64,000 bases of DNA from JANWXD01 sp037446115 (GTDB taxonomy: Bacteria; Acidobacteriota; Terriglobia; Bryobacterales; Bryobacteraceae). How positions within the stretch are numbered: the stretch's first letter is position 1; the number at the start of each line of letters is the position of its first letter. A program made the position numbers and the translations under genes. The stretch spans positions 1 to 64,000 of the forward strand of contig JBBIJF010000005.1 of the NCBI GenBank assembly GCA_037446115.1, written 5' to 3'. The notes beneath the pieces were generated by a model. That model worked only from the letters and a program-made list of their open reading frames with translations. It made no database searches and was not told where the DNA came from. Positions 1 to 7,654 of this stretch are shown here, piece by piece.

Positions 1-113
1 CGGCGGTTGCGGCGGCGGCGGCGCTGGCCGCGACGGCGGTGCTCTCGGCCCTGCCCCCGGCCTGGCGGGCAGCGCGCCTCCAACCGGTCGAAGCGCTGCG
101 GGAGGCGCGCTAA
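1..113 (+). CDS. ABC transporter permease, C-terminal end (partial)
   Basis: The reading frame that enters the window at base 3 codes for 36 residues and ends at TAA 111-113. It is Ala/Leu-rich, like a last membrane helix, and ends in a PAWRAARLQPVEALREAR tail. That tail is the hallmark C-terminus of MacB/FtsX-type permeases, and the next gene ends in a very similar one (PAIRAARLDPVEALRYE). So two homologous permeases lie side by side, 5 bases apart. The ATPase and any membrane-fusion subunit would be expected upstream, outside the window. The call rests only on the tail and on the neighbour. Confidence 0.8.
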   Translation, partial: AVAAAAALAATAVLSALPPAWRAARLQPVEALREAR

Positions 114-118
114 AGGGA

Positions 119-1375
119 ATGCTGCGGTGGCTGTGGAGCGAAGCGCTGAGCGCATTGCGGTTCTACCGGCGCCGCACGCTGGTGACGACCGCCAGCCTGG
201 CCTGGGGCGTGGCATGCTTCGTGATTTTGATCAGCTACGGCGAGGGCTTCGGCCGCGCCCTCGATACGGCGTTTCGCGCCGTCGGCCAGGACCTCATCAT
301 CATGGCGGAAGGACAGACCAGCCTTCAGGCAGGGGGCCTCCGCGCCGGGCGCCGCGTGCGCCTGGAGCTGGACGACGTCGAGCGGATCCGCAGCGCCGTT
401 CCGGCCGTGCGCTGGGTGTCCCCGGAGATGCTGCGCCGCGACGCAACGGTCGTGCGCGGCACGCGGCAGAAATCGTACCTCCTGCGGGGCGTATGGCCCG
501 AGTACCAGTGGATTCGCAACATGCGGATCGTCGTGGGCCGCTGGATCACCGCCGAGGACGTCAGCCGGCGCCACCGCGTGGCCGTGCTGGGGGCCACCGT
601 GGCGCGGGAGCTGTTCAGCGGCACTCCTCCGGTGGGGGAGGAGATCATCGTGGACGGCCTGCGCTTCACGGTGGTGGGCGTGCTGGAAACCAAGGGACAG
701 ATCGCCAACTACAACCGGCCCGACAACCAGTGCATCTTCCTGCCGTATGAGGTCATGGCGCTGTACGGCGATATCCGCCATCCGAGCTTTATCGTGTGGA
801 CACCGGTCTCACCCCAGGTGAGGGAGCAGGCGATCCGGAGCGTGAGAGCGACTCTGGCGGCGGCGCATCGTTTCGCGGCGGCCGACGAGAAAGCGGTCTT
901 CATTCTCGCCTTCAACCAGTTTCTCCACCTGGTGGAGGCGATGACGCTGGCCGTAAAGCTGCTGCTGGGATTTGTGGGCACCCTCACGCTGGGCATCGGC
1001 GGCGTGGGGCTGGCCAACATCATGCTGGCGACGGTGATCGAGCGGACGCGGGAAGTCGGCGTGCTCAAAGCGCTGGGCGGCAGGCGGCGACTGATCTGGG
1101 GGCAGTTTCTGCTGGAGGCGCTGCTGGTGGTGGCGGCGGGGGGTCTGGCGGGCATCGGGGTGGGGGCGGCGCTGGTACGGGCAGTGGGTTCCCTGCCCCT
1201 GCTGGGGGCCCTGTTCGAGGATGCGCCGGAGGCAGGCAACCTCCGGCTGACCCTCTCGGGCGCGAGCGTGCTGGTCTCGGTCGGGCTGCTCGGCCTGGTG
1301 GGCCTGTTGGCCGGCGTCGTGCCTGCCATCCGCGCCGCGCGGCTGGATCCGGTCGAAGCCCTGCGCTACGAGTGA
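119..1375 (+). CDS. MacB/FtsX-type ABC transporter permease
   Basis: This 418-residue inner-membrane permease has the MacB plan. There is one membrane helix at about residues 21-40, a periplasmic core of roughly 220 residues, and three C-terminal helices. The region after the first of these contains the family signature for coupling to the ATPase (IERTREVGVLKALGGRRR), and the protein ends PAIRAARLDPVEALRYE. Family members form mechanotransmission pumps for macrolides, peptides or lipoproteins; the substrate cannot be read here. The ATG lies 5 bases after the preceding permease stop with AAAGGGA directly before it, so both are surely one transcript. Two different permeases imply a heterodimer. 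Confidence 0.88.
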   Translation: MLRWLWSEALSALRFYRRRTLVTTASLAWGVACFVILISYGEGFGRALDTAFRAVGQDLIIMAEGQTSLQAGGLRAGRRVRLELDDVERIRSAVPAVRWVSPEMLRRDATVVRGTRQKSYLLRGVWPEYQWIRNMRIVVGRWITAEDVSRRHRVAVLGATVARELFSGTPPVGEEIIVDGLRFTVVGVLETKGQIANYNRPDNQCIFLPYEVMALYGDIRHPSFIVWTPVSPQVREQAIRSVRATLAAAHRFAAADEKAVFILAFNQFLHLVEAMTLAVKLLLGFVGTLTLGIGGVGLANIMLATVIERTREVGVLKALGGRRRLIWGQFLLEALLVVAAGGLAGIGVGAALVRAVGSLPLLGALFEDAPEAGNLRLTLSGASVLVSVGLLGLVGLLAGVVPAIRAARLDPVEALRYE

Positions 1376-1391
1376 GCGGGATCCGCCCTGC

Positions 1392-1397
1392 TAGAAT
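1392..1397 (+). promoter_or_regulatory. -10 box close to the 1407 start
   Basis: TAGAAT ends 9 bases before the ATG at 1407. A transcript starting about 7 bases after the box would have a leader of only about 3 bases. No convincing -35 is seen 16-18 bases upstream and there is no Shine-Dalgarno. The same spacing recurs at 59769 and 63251. Confidence 0.45.
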
Positions 1398-1406
1398 AAC
1401 GGGTGC

Positions 1407-1895
1407 ATGCAGGTCCTTCAGGCGGGGAATCACAAGCTCATCTTCCTGGAGCTGGATCCCGAGATGGTGGTGCACATTGCGCGGCAGTGCGGCTTCCAGC
1501 CCACCGTGGAAGACGGGCCGCGGAGCATCACCGCGCAGCTGACTTCCAGCCGCATGGCGCCCCTGCTGCTTTTCGACGCCGCCGACACGGCCAATCTGGG
1601 CTGGTTCTCGCGCTGCCAGTTCTATGTGGACGGCAATTCCGGGGCCGTGCTCCAGACGCCTTTCTCGATCGCCAACGTACGGGACGCCTCCGGACGGTTG
1701 CTCCCCAACGCCCTGCGTTTGCAAATCGCCAAGGAGCTGCCGGTAAGCTTCCGGCTGCCGGGCCGGCAGCCGGTGACCGAACAGAGCATCTACGGCGTGC
1801 TGGCCGCCTTCCTGAACGCGTTGCTGAAAACCGGCGTGGGGGTGTGCGGCGGTTCGGTGGTGCAGCCTCTGACCGGCCGGCAGGCCCACCGATAG
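1407..1895 (+). CDS. Conserved-looking hypothetical protein beside a radical SAM gene
   Basis: I do not recognise this 162-residue protein. It has no signal peptide or membrane helix and reads as a compact alpha/beta cytosolic protein. A C-terminal stretch (about residues 120-150) is rich in Gly, Val and Leu and holds a CGG motif. Coding character is good: GC-rich third positions and no competing frame with recognisable homology. A TAGAAT box sits just before the ATG, suggesting its own promoter. It ends 87 bases before the radical SAM gene start on the same strand, so co-expression is possible but not shown. Confidence 0.6.
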   Translation: MQVLQAGNHKLIFLELDPEMVVHIARQCGFQPTVEDGPRSITAQLTSSRMAPLLLFDAADTANLGWFSRCQFYVDGNSGAVLQTPFSIANVRDASGRLLPNALRLQIAKELPVSFRLPGRQPVTEQSIYGVLAAFLNALLKTGVGVCGGSVVQPLTGRQAHR

Positions 1896-1982
1896 CCGGG
1901 TTCCCGCCGCCGGAGCCCGGGTGGCACGGCGCATGCAAGGGAATTTTCGGACCTCACATTCTGGTTGCACCGGGAGTATGCG

Positions 1983-3542
1983 ATGATGCCCTACCCCTCC
2001 GGGGCCCTCCCACCCGGGACGTGCCGCCGCCCGAGAGCGCGCAAGCTGACGGCGTCCTTGGCCCAGCCCTGCCACCGGCTGGAACAGATCCTCAGCCATC
2101 CCGTGACGAGAAAGGTTCTGGCGCGTCTTGCGGCGCCCCGTGCAGACGGCCGGAGCCTGTTCGAGCGCCTGTCGGAGAACTACGATAACCCGCGCCTGCG
2201 CGGCTGGGAACGGGTGAAGTGGAAGCTGCCCAGCCTGCTGATTGACTGGGGTCTGGCGCGCGCCGGCCTGGACAAACGGACGATGAAGGAAAAGCTGTTT
2301 CATCATCCCCCCACGGTGCGCGCTTTGGCGCTCACGGCGCGCAGCATCGCCCAGCACGGGCTGGCGGAGCCTCAACGGTTCGCGGCGCCGCTATTCGTCG
2401 TCTGGAACATCACCCAGGTGTGCAACCTCCGGTGCCGGCACTGCTACCAGAACGCCGGGCCGCGGCCGGCCCCGGACGAGCTGACCCTGGAAGAGCGCCT
2501 GCGGGTGGTGGATGAGCTTGCCGCCAACGGGGTTCCGTTCCTGGCGATCGCCGGGGGCGAGCCGCTGGCCATTCGGGACTTGTGGCCCGTACTCGAGCGC
2601 GCAAACCGGCGGGGGCTGCACCTGACACTCGCCACAAACGGGACCCTGCTCACGGCCGAGACCGCGGCCCGCCTCAAGGAGTGTGGCGTCAAGTACGTCG
2701 AGGTCAGCGTGGACAGCGCCGATCCGGAGGAACACGACGCCTTCCGCGGTCGCAAGGGAGCCTGGGCGCAGGCGATCCAGGGAATCCGCAACGCCGTCCA
2801 AGCGGGGATCCGCACCGGTTTGGCCGCCTGTTTTACGCGCCGCAACGTCCACCGTGTGGACGAGATGGTCGAGCTGGCCATCAGTCTCGGCTGCCAAACC
2901 TTTTCCCATTTCAACTTCATTCCTGTGGGCCGCGGCCGCCAGATGCTCGAAGAAGATCTGACGCCGGCCCAGCGCGAGCTGCTGCTGCGGAAGCTCGAGC
3001 GCACGCTTCAGCAGGGGCGGATCAACGTGATTTCGACGGCGCCTCAGTTCGGCCGGGCCTGCGTCGTCTACGGTCCCCAGGAGGGCGTGTTCGCCACCGG
3101 ACATGCCGGCCGCGGCCGGGGCAGCAAGACCATGGTGCTGGCTCGCTACATCGGCGGCTGCGGCGCGGGGCGGTGCTACTGCGCGATCCAGCCCAACGGA
3201 ATCGTGACTCCCTGCGTGTACATTTCTTCCCTTGCGGTGGGCGATCTGCGGCGACAGAGCTTGGAGCAGATCTGGAACTGCGAGTTGTTCGCGTTGCTGT
3301 CGGACCGCTCCCGGCGCGGGGATCACTGCGCCGTGTGCGACTACCAGAGCCACTGCGGCGGCTGTCGCGCGCGGGCATTTTCCTACACGGGCGACATTGC
3401 GGCGGGCGATCCCGGCTGCGTCTACAACTACCCTCTCTGGGACGAACTGGCGGCCGAGGCCGCACAGGAGCTGCCCGTGTTGCAGGATCAGCACTTGCAA
3501 GCCCGGCAGGCGGGAGCGGTTCCTCTTCCCGGAGGCGACTGA
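1983..3542 (+). CDS. Radical SAM/SPASM domain protein
   Basis: The core holds the radical SAM cluster motif CNLRCRHC (Cys147, Cys151, Cys154), a GGEP SAM-binding motif and the TNGTLL strand. The C-terminal part is a Cys-rich SPASM region with CYCAIQPNG, a PC, CAVCDYQSHCGGC and a last GC, enough for auxiliary Fe-S clusters. Such enzymes modify peptides or build cofactors (PqqE, NirJ/AhbD and mycofactocin maturases are examples). The roughly 140-residue N-terminal extension ahead of the radical SAM core is unusual and of unknown role. I chose ATG 1983 because GGGAG lies 6 bases before it; a TTG at 1965 would add six residues. The stop TGA shares one base with the next ATG, so translation is coupled. 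No precursor peptide is evident nearby. Confidence 0.85.
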   Translation: MMPYPSGALPPGTCRRPRARKLTASLAQPCHRLEQILSHPVTRKVLARLAAPRADGRSLFERLSENYDNPRLRGWERVKWKLPSLLIDWGLARAGLDKRTMKEKLFHHPPTVRALALTARSIAQHGLAEPQRFAAPLFVVWNITQVCNLRCRHCYQNAGPRPAPDELTLEERLRVVDELAANGVPFLAIAGGEPLAIRDLWPVLERANRRGLHLTLATNGTLLTAETAARLKECGVKYVEVSVDSADPEEHDAFRGRKGAWAQAIQGIRNAVQAGIRTGLAACFTRRNVHRVDEMVELAISLGCQTFSHFNFIPVGRGRQMLEEDLTPAQRELLLRKLERTLQQGRINVISTAPQFGRACVVYGPQEGVFATGHAGRGRGSKTMVLARYIGGCGAGRCYCAIQPNGIVTPCVYISSLAVGDLRRQSLEQIWNCELFALLSDRSRRGDHCAVCDYQSHCGGCRARAFSYTGDIAAGDPGCVYNYPLWDELAAEAAQELPVLQDQHLQARQAGAVPLPGGD

Positions 3543-3901
3543 TGCCTGAAGCGTGCGTGTTGGCCGGCGTGCTGGCGGTTGCGTTGCTCGGCGCCTGGCT
3601 CAAGGCGCGGCAGGAGAGGCGCAAGGTAGCAGAAGAAGCAAGACGCTGGCGGCGCTGCCTGGAGTCCACAGCCTATGAGGCGGCGAATGCGGCGAACGCG
3701 ATCCGCGGCAACGTTCTGGCGCTGCGGCATCTCCATGCTGACGAACGGCAGCTTGCGCACCTGGACGAAATCGAGCAGGCGCTCGAACGGATGGGAGCGG
3801 CGCTCGAGCAGGTTCGGAACCCGGGCGCGGGGGCAAAGAGAGACGCAGCGCTCGCGCCGCGGGTGACGGCGCCCTGCTCGGGCCCGGATCTCACCGGGTA
3901 G
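3542..3901 (+). CDS. Small membrane-anchored helical protein coupled to the radical SAM gene
   Basis: This 119-residue protein has one N-terminal membrane helix (about residues 5-20), a basic stop-transfer segment (KARQERRK) and then a long charged helical region (about 30-95). That region resembles a two-helix dimerisation module like those of histidine kinases, but no kinase ATPase domain follows. Its ATG overlaps the radical SAM stop by one base (TGATG), which argues for a shared role, perhaps as a membrane tether or partner. No family is recognised, and the tail after residue 95 is low complexity. Confidence 0.6.
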   Translation: MPEACVLAGVLAVALLGAWLKARQERRKVAEEARRWRRCLESTAYEAANAANAIRGNVLALRHLHADERQLAHLDEIEQALERMGAALEQVRNPGAGAKRDAALAPRVTAPCSGPDLTG

Positions 3902-3964
3902 AAGCCCCGGGGGCCGGGTTGGTGCGCGCGTCCCGGCTCCTCACTCAGCACCTGACCGTGCAAT

Positions 3965-4510
3965 TTACGCGGCAAGCAAGCTTGCAGTTCGGCGCGGCAG
4001 CAGTTGCAGCACGGGGCTCGCCGGCGCGACGGATTTGGGCCGCCTCCTCCATTCCCAGGGCGGTACGGGATGCGGATCCTGCCAGAGTCCGCGCTTGCGC
4101 CAGCGGGCCATCCACTCGAGCACGGCCAGGCGGAGATCGCTCGAATACCGGCGATACCACCAGGCGTAACCGGCGGCGACGAGTTCGCGGTTGAGGTTGC
4201 GCCCGTCCGGAAGGAGCACTTCGCCCACCAGGCGACCGTAGCGGTCGCGATCGCGGATCACCACGGTGACCGTGCGGCCGAAGGCCAGCTCCGCGGTGAA
4301 CTGCCGGGCGCGGGAGCCGTAAGGCTGATTCCGCTCCGGGCAATCCACGCCGTGCAGCCGCACGCGACGCAGCGCGGTGCCCTCCAGCACTTCCAGGGTG
4401 TCCCCGTCGAGCACCCGCACGACGCGGCCGGAGAAGGAAGCCGCAGCCGCCGCCACGGCGCAGCCTGCGAGCGGAGCCAGAAGGCGGAGAAGCAGCAAAG
4501 AGGGGTACAA
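3965..4510 (-). CDS. Thermonuclease-family (SNase-like) secreted nuclease
   Basis: This 181-residue protein has a hydrophobic N-terminus that looks like a signal peptide (about residues 4-25) followed by a staphylococcal-nuclease fold. Visible motifs are VLDGDT (Asp35, Asp37), RLHGVDCPE (Arg51, Asp56, Glu59) and DRYGRLVG with its Arg. These match the Ca2+-binding Asp/Glu and the two catalytic Arg of the family, so an active extracytoplasmic nuclease is likely. The start codon appears to be TTG at 4510; a TATAAT box (4519-4524, minus) lies only 8 bases before it, so the leader would be nearly absent. The exact start is uncertain. It converges on the gene ending at 3901. Confidence 0.85.
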   Translation of the reverse strand: MYPSLLLLRLLAPLAGCAVAAAAASFSGRVVRVLDGDTLEVLEGTALRRVRLHGVDCPERNQPYGSRARQFTAELAFGRTVTVVIRDRDRYGRLVGEVLLPDGRNLNRELVAAGYAWWYRRYSSDLRLAVLEWMARWRKRGLWQDPHPVPPWEWRRRPKSVAPASPVLQLLPRRTASLLAA

Positions 4511-4518
4511 GCGGCGAC

Positions 4519-4524
4519 ATTATA
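4519..4524 (-). promoter_or_regulatory. -10 box for the SNase-like gene
   Basis: The minus strand reads a consensus TATAAT. No good -35 is seen at 16-18 bases. The predicted transcript start, about 4512, nearly touches the TTG start codon at 4510. Confidence 0.4.
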
Positions 4525-4563
4525 GCGCGGCGCTGCTGTACCATGTTTGGGACGAGGAGGCCC

Positions 4564-5748
4564 ATGACCCGCCGCGCCACGCTTCACGCCGCTGCCTGGA
4601 CGGCCCTATCGTACTCGCGCGTCTCCGGCGCCAACGAACGCCTCGGTGTGGGAGTGATCGGCACGGGAGGCCGCGGCCGGTACGTCATGGGCCTGTTCCA
4701 GAAGACGGGACGAGCCGAGATCCGGGCGGTGTGCGACGTCTGGGGCGACCGCGTGGACGAAGCTCTGAGCAAGGCGCCGGGGGCGCGGGGCTTCTCCGAC
4801 CACCGGCGACTGCTCGAAGAGCCCGGGCTCGACGCGGTGCTGATCGCCACACCGGACCACTGGCACAAGGACACGGTCATTGACGCCCTGAATGCGGGAA
4901 AAGACGTCTACGTGGAGAAGCCGCTCATGCGCCTGCGCGCCGAAGGCCCGGAGATGGTCCGGGCGGCGCGCGTTAACCGGCGCGTCTGCCAGGTGGGGTT
5001 GCAGCAACGTTCCGGCCGTGTGTATTTGGAAGCGCGCGAGCGCTTCGTGCGGTCGGGGATGATAGGCAAGATCTCCCACGTGCGCTGCGTCTGGGACAGC
5101 GGACCTCCGCGGCGGCTGCCGGAGCAGCCCGCGGTGAAGCCTTCCAACCTGGACTGGGTTCGGTACCTCGGGCCGGTGAAGTACCGCGAGTGGAATCCGG
5201 CGCAGTATTTCCATTTCCGCGCGTTTCTGGATTTCGGCGGCGGCAAGCTGACGGACTTCGGCGTGCACTGGCTGGATGTGGTGCACATGTTCCTGGACGT
5301 GGACGCTCCGCTGTCGGTGACGGCGGCGGGCGGCATCTACCATGACTTTGGAGACGGCCGGACGGCGCCGGACACGATCAGCGCACTGTGGGAATACCCG
5401 GGCGGCGTGAGCGTCAGTTTCCGTTCTCTGGCCGTGCCGCGCAGCGAGGAGTATCACGTGGAATTCCTCGGCCAAGGGGGCCGGCTCTGGATTCACCGCA
5501 ACCGCTACGAGTTCCATCCGGCCGAAAAGGGTGCGCCGCCGATCGTGGAGCAGTTCCCTGGCGACATCACGGAGGACCATGTGCGGAACTTTCTGGAGTG
5601 CTGCTTCTCCCGGAGGATGCCGGCGGCGGATGTCTACACGGGACACCGATCCACGCAGGCGGCGTTGCTTGCGGTCGAAAGTTATCAGGACAAGCGCCGG
5701 ATCGCCTTCGATCCTGTGCGGGAGGAAGTGCTGCCCCTCGGGGCGTGA
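4564..5748 (+). CDS. Gfo/Idh/MocA-family oxidoreductase, probably exported
   Basis: The N-terminus MTRRATLHAA has a twin-arginine look and the first 25 residues are absent from cytosolic relatives. A Rossmann motif GTGGRGRY follows at about 33-40, then the EKP motif with the family catalytic Lys at residue 119 (VYVEKPL). A C-terminal alpha/beta domain of Gfo/Idh/MocA type ends the 394-residue protein. Relatives oxidise or rearrange sugars and inositols with tightly bound NAD(P); the substrate here is unknown. Many Acidobacteria and Planctomycetes carry large exported families of this kind. The ATG at 4564 follows GAGGAGG; an ATG seven codons upstream lacks such a site. Confidence 0.85.
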   Translation: MTRRATLHAAAWTALSYSRVSGANERLGVGVIGTGGRGRYVMGLFQKTGRAEIRAVCDVWGDRVDEALSKAPGARGFSDHRRLLEEPGLDAVLIATPDHWHKDTVIDALNAGKDVYVEKPLMRLRAEGPEMVRAARVNRRVCQVGLQQRSGRVYLEARERFVRSGMIGKISHVRCVWDSGPPRRLPEQPAVKPSNLDWVRYLGPVKYREWNPAQYFHFRAFLDFGGGKLTDFGVHWLDVVHMFLDVDAPLSVTAAGGIYHDFGDGRTAPDTISALWEYPGGVSVSFRSLAVPRSEEYHVEFLGQGGRLWIHRNRYEFHPAEKGAPPIVEQFPGDITEDHVRNFLECCFSRRMPAADVYTGHRSTQAALLAVESYQDKRRIAFDPVREEVLPLGA

Positions 5749-5768
5749 GGCGGTCGCCTGCTCTGGAC

Positions 5769-5798
5769 TTGAACTACGCCACGGACGATGTTTATACT
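5769..5798 (+). promoter_or_regulatory. Sigma-70-type promoter before the 5836 gene
   Basis: TTGAAC (5769-5774), an 18-base spacer and TATACT (5793-5798) fit a housekeeping promoter. Transcription would begin near 5805, which rules out an ATG at 5788 as the start of the downstream gene. Confidence 0.55.
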
Positions 5799-5835
5799 GA
5801 CGTTTCCAGCGAATCCAAGCTGGGAGCGGTCGCTT

Positions 5836-6102
5836 ATGAGGCGCGGAGACGATCCCGATTTTTCGACGCCCCAGAAGGAGGCGGCCCTCTTTTACGGGCT
5901 GTTCTTGCGGGGGCACCCTGTGGAGACACTGCGCCGGGATATTGACGTCCCGAAGGCGGTGGTGGAGAAGTGGCTCCGCGCGCCCCAGTATGAGCCGGCA
6001 TTCCGCAACATGGTGAGGCGGATTTACAGTTACCGCAAAGCGGTGCTGGCGATTTTCGACGAACTCGTACACAACGAGCGAAACCGCGCCCGGCTCCAGT
6101 AA
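5836..6102 (+). CDS. Small helical protein upstream of the DHS-like gene
   Basis: This 88-residue, basic, mostly helical protein has no membrane helix. Residues about 25-50 read like a helix-turn-helix (HPVETLRRDIDVPKAVVEKW), so DNA binding is possible but unproven. I chose ATG 5836 because GGGAG precedes it and because the promoter at 5769-5798 excludes the in-frame ATG at 5788. The gene ends 20 bases before the deoxyhypusine-synthase-like gene, so the two probably share the promoter. I do not recognise the family with certainty. Confidence 0.6.
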   Translation: MRRGDDPDFSTPQKEAALFYGLFLRGHPVETLRRDIDVPKAVVEKWLRAPQYEPAFRNMVRRIYSYRKAVLAIFDELVHNERNRARLQ

Positions 6103-6122
6103 GCAGCCGCAGACGAGGAGAA

Positions 6123-7175
6123 ATGAACATCACGCGCGCCGGAAGGGCGAAAGAGCAGATTTTGTCCGTGCCGACACGCCCCTTTGATCCCTCCGGAGTG
6201 AGCAGCATCTCCGAGCTGCTCACGCGCATGCAGGGAACGGCCTTTCAGGGCCGGCAGCTCGGGCTGGCCTTCGAAGTCTGGAAGAAGATGCTGTCCGAGC
6301 CGTGCACGATCCTGATGGGACTTTCCGGCGCCATGGTGCCAGGCGGCATGCGCAAGCTGGTGGTGAACATGATCCGGCACCGGCTGATTGACTGCCTGGT
6401 TTCCACGGGGGCAAACTTTTTCCACGACGTGCACGAGACACTCGGGTACTACCACTATCAAGGCTCGCCGCACATGAACGACGTAGAGCTGGCCGAGAAT
6501 CTGGTGGACCGCATGTACGACGTGCTGGCGGACGAGGAGAAGTTCCGCGAACACGATTTGTGGATCGGCCGGTTTGCCGCATCGCTCGACCAGTCGCGAC
6601 CGTACACGACGCGGGAGTTTCTCTACCGGCTCGGCCTGGAACTGGCCAAGCATGCCCGGGAGGACGGCATTCTGACGGCGGCCGCCAAGGCGGGCGTGCC
6701 GCTGTATTGTCCGGCCATCGCCGACAGCTCGATCGGGATCGGGATCGCCGAAAACCGGCACAGCGGGCACAACCGCTTCGTCTTCGACGTCATCGGCGAT
6801 GTGATCGAGACGGCCCGCATCTGCGCCGCCTCGCCTGCCACCGGCGTGGTGTACTTCGGAGGCGGCACGCCCAAGAATTTCGTGCAGCAGACCGAGGTGA
6901 CCAACATCGTGATGAAGGCGGGGGCCTCCGGGCACAAGTACGCGGTGCAGGTGGTGACCGATGCGCCGCACTGGGGCGGGCTTTCCGGCTGCACGTTCGA
7001 GGAGGCGCAGAGCTGGGGCAAGATCGCCCGGGACGCGCAGATGGTCACCTGTCACGCCGATTCGACCGTCGCCATGCCGCTGCTGGTGACGGCGCTGCTC
7101 GAACAAAAAGAGCTGCTGGCGCGCCGTAAGCCGCCGCGATTTTCCCTGGAGGGGGAACTGGAGATCACGATCTGA
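6123..7175 (+). CDS. Deoxyhypusine synthase-like protein
   Basis: This 350-residue protein keeps the deoxyhypusine synthase (DHS) fold and its best-known motif, EAQSWGKI, with the Lys that carries the aminobutyl intermediate in true DHS at Lys300 and the stacking Trp at 298. Glu294 is also kept. True DHS moves a butylamine group from spermidine to a lysine of eIF5A, which bacteria lack. Aligning from memory with human DHS, the His near the KHH segment and the Asp of FDGSDSG that touch spermidine are replaced (PKNF and HWGGLSG here). Substrate and product are therefore likely different; polyamine chemistry is the best guess. An AGACGAGGAG Shine-Dalgarno precedes the ATG. It follows the small helical gene by 20 bases. 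Confidence 0.85.
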   Translation: MNITRAGRAKEQILSVPTRPFDPSGVSSISELLTRMQGTAFQGRQLGLAFEVWKKMLSEPCTILMGLSGAMVPGGMRKLVVNMIRHRLIDCLVSTGANFFHDVHETLGYYHYQGSPHMNDVELAENLVDRMYDVLADEEKFREHDLWIGRFAASLDQSRPYTTREFLYRLGLELAKHAREDGILTAAAKAGVPLYCPAIADSSIGIGIAENRHSGHNRFVFDVIGDVIETARICAASPATGVVYFGGGTPKNFVQQTEVTNIVMKAGASGHKYAVQVVTDAPHWGGLSGCTFEEAQSWGKIARDAQMVTCHADSTVAMPLLVTALLEQKELLARRKPPRFSLEGELEITI

Positions 7176-7267
7176 GCGGTGCTTCGCAACCGGCAGCGAG
7201 AGCAAGCGGAGGCCGGCGCCGGGTTTTGGCGGCCGCAGAAGCCTCCGTGCAAGCGGGGTAGCCGGCC

Positions 7268-7654
7268 ATGACGCCCAGCGCCAAGATCCTGCTCCGGCTG
7301 CTGTGGGGGGCGACACTGTTCGGCGTGATCGCGGGCTCCGTACTGCCGGGGACGGTCCTTCCGGGCGTGGGGCGCTTTGACAAGCTGTTCCACTTCTCCG
7401 GCTACGCCGCCGTAATGTTTCTGCCGGCGCTGCACGAGCGATGGCGTTCGGTGTTGTTGTGTCTGGCGGGCTCCATCGCTCTGGGCGTTTCGCTCGAGCT
7501 GGCTCAGACGCTGATGCCGGGGCGGTACTTCGAACTGGCCGACATCGCAGCCAACAGCTGGGGGGCATTGCTCGGGCTCAGCGCCGGGGCCATTTTGCGC
7601 CCTCAAGTCCTTCCGCCGGGCAGCAACCAGTCAAATCTGTCCAGGCCGTCCTGA
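7268..7654 (+). CDS. VanZ-like membrane protein
   Basis: This 128-residue protein has about four membrane helices and the VanZ-family residues: DKLFHFSGYA in the first third, a SLELAQ segment and DIAANSWGALLG near the C-terminus. VanZ relatives confer low-level teicoplanin resistance in enterococci, but most chromosomal members have unknown roles at the membrane. The last 24 bases overlap, on the opposite strand, the 3' end of the RND transporter gene. Confidence 0.8.
   Translation: MTPSAKILLRLLWGATLFGVIAGSVLPGTVLPGVGRFDKLFHFSGYAAVMFLPALHERWRSVLLCLAGSIALGVSLELAQTLMPGRYFELADIAANSWGALLGLSAGAILRPQVLPPGSNQSNLSRPS

Noticed and set aside
4606..6072. Long minus-strand frame opposite the Gfo/Idh/MocA gene
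   Set aside because: Antisense shadow with His/Arg-rich composition and no motif.
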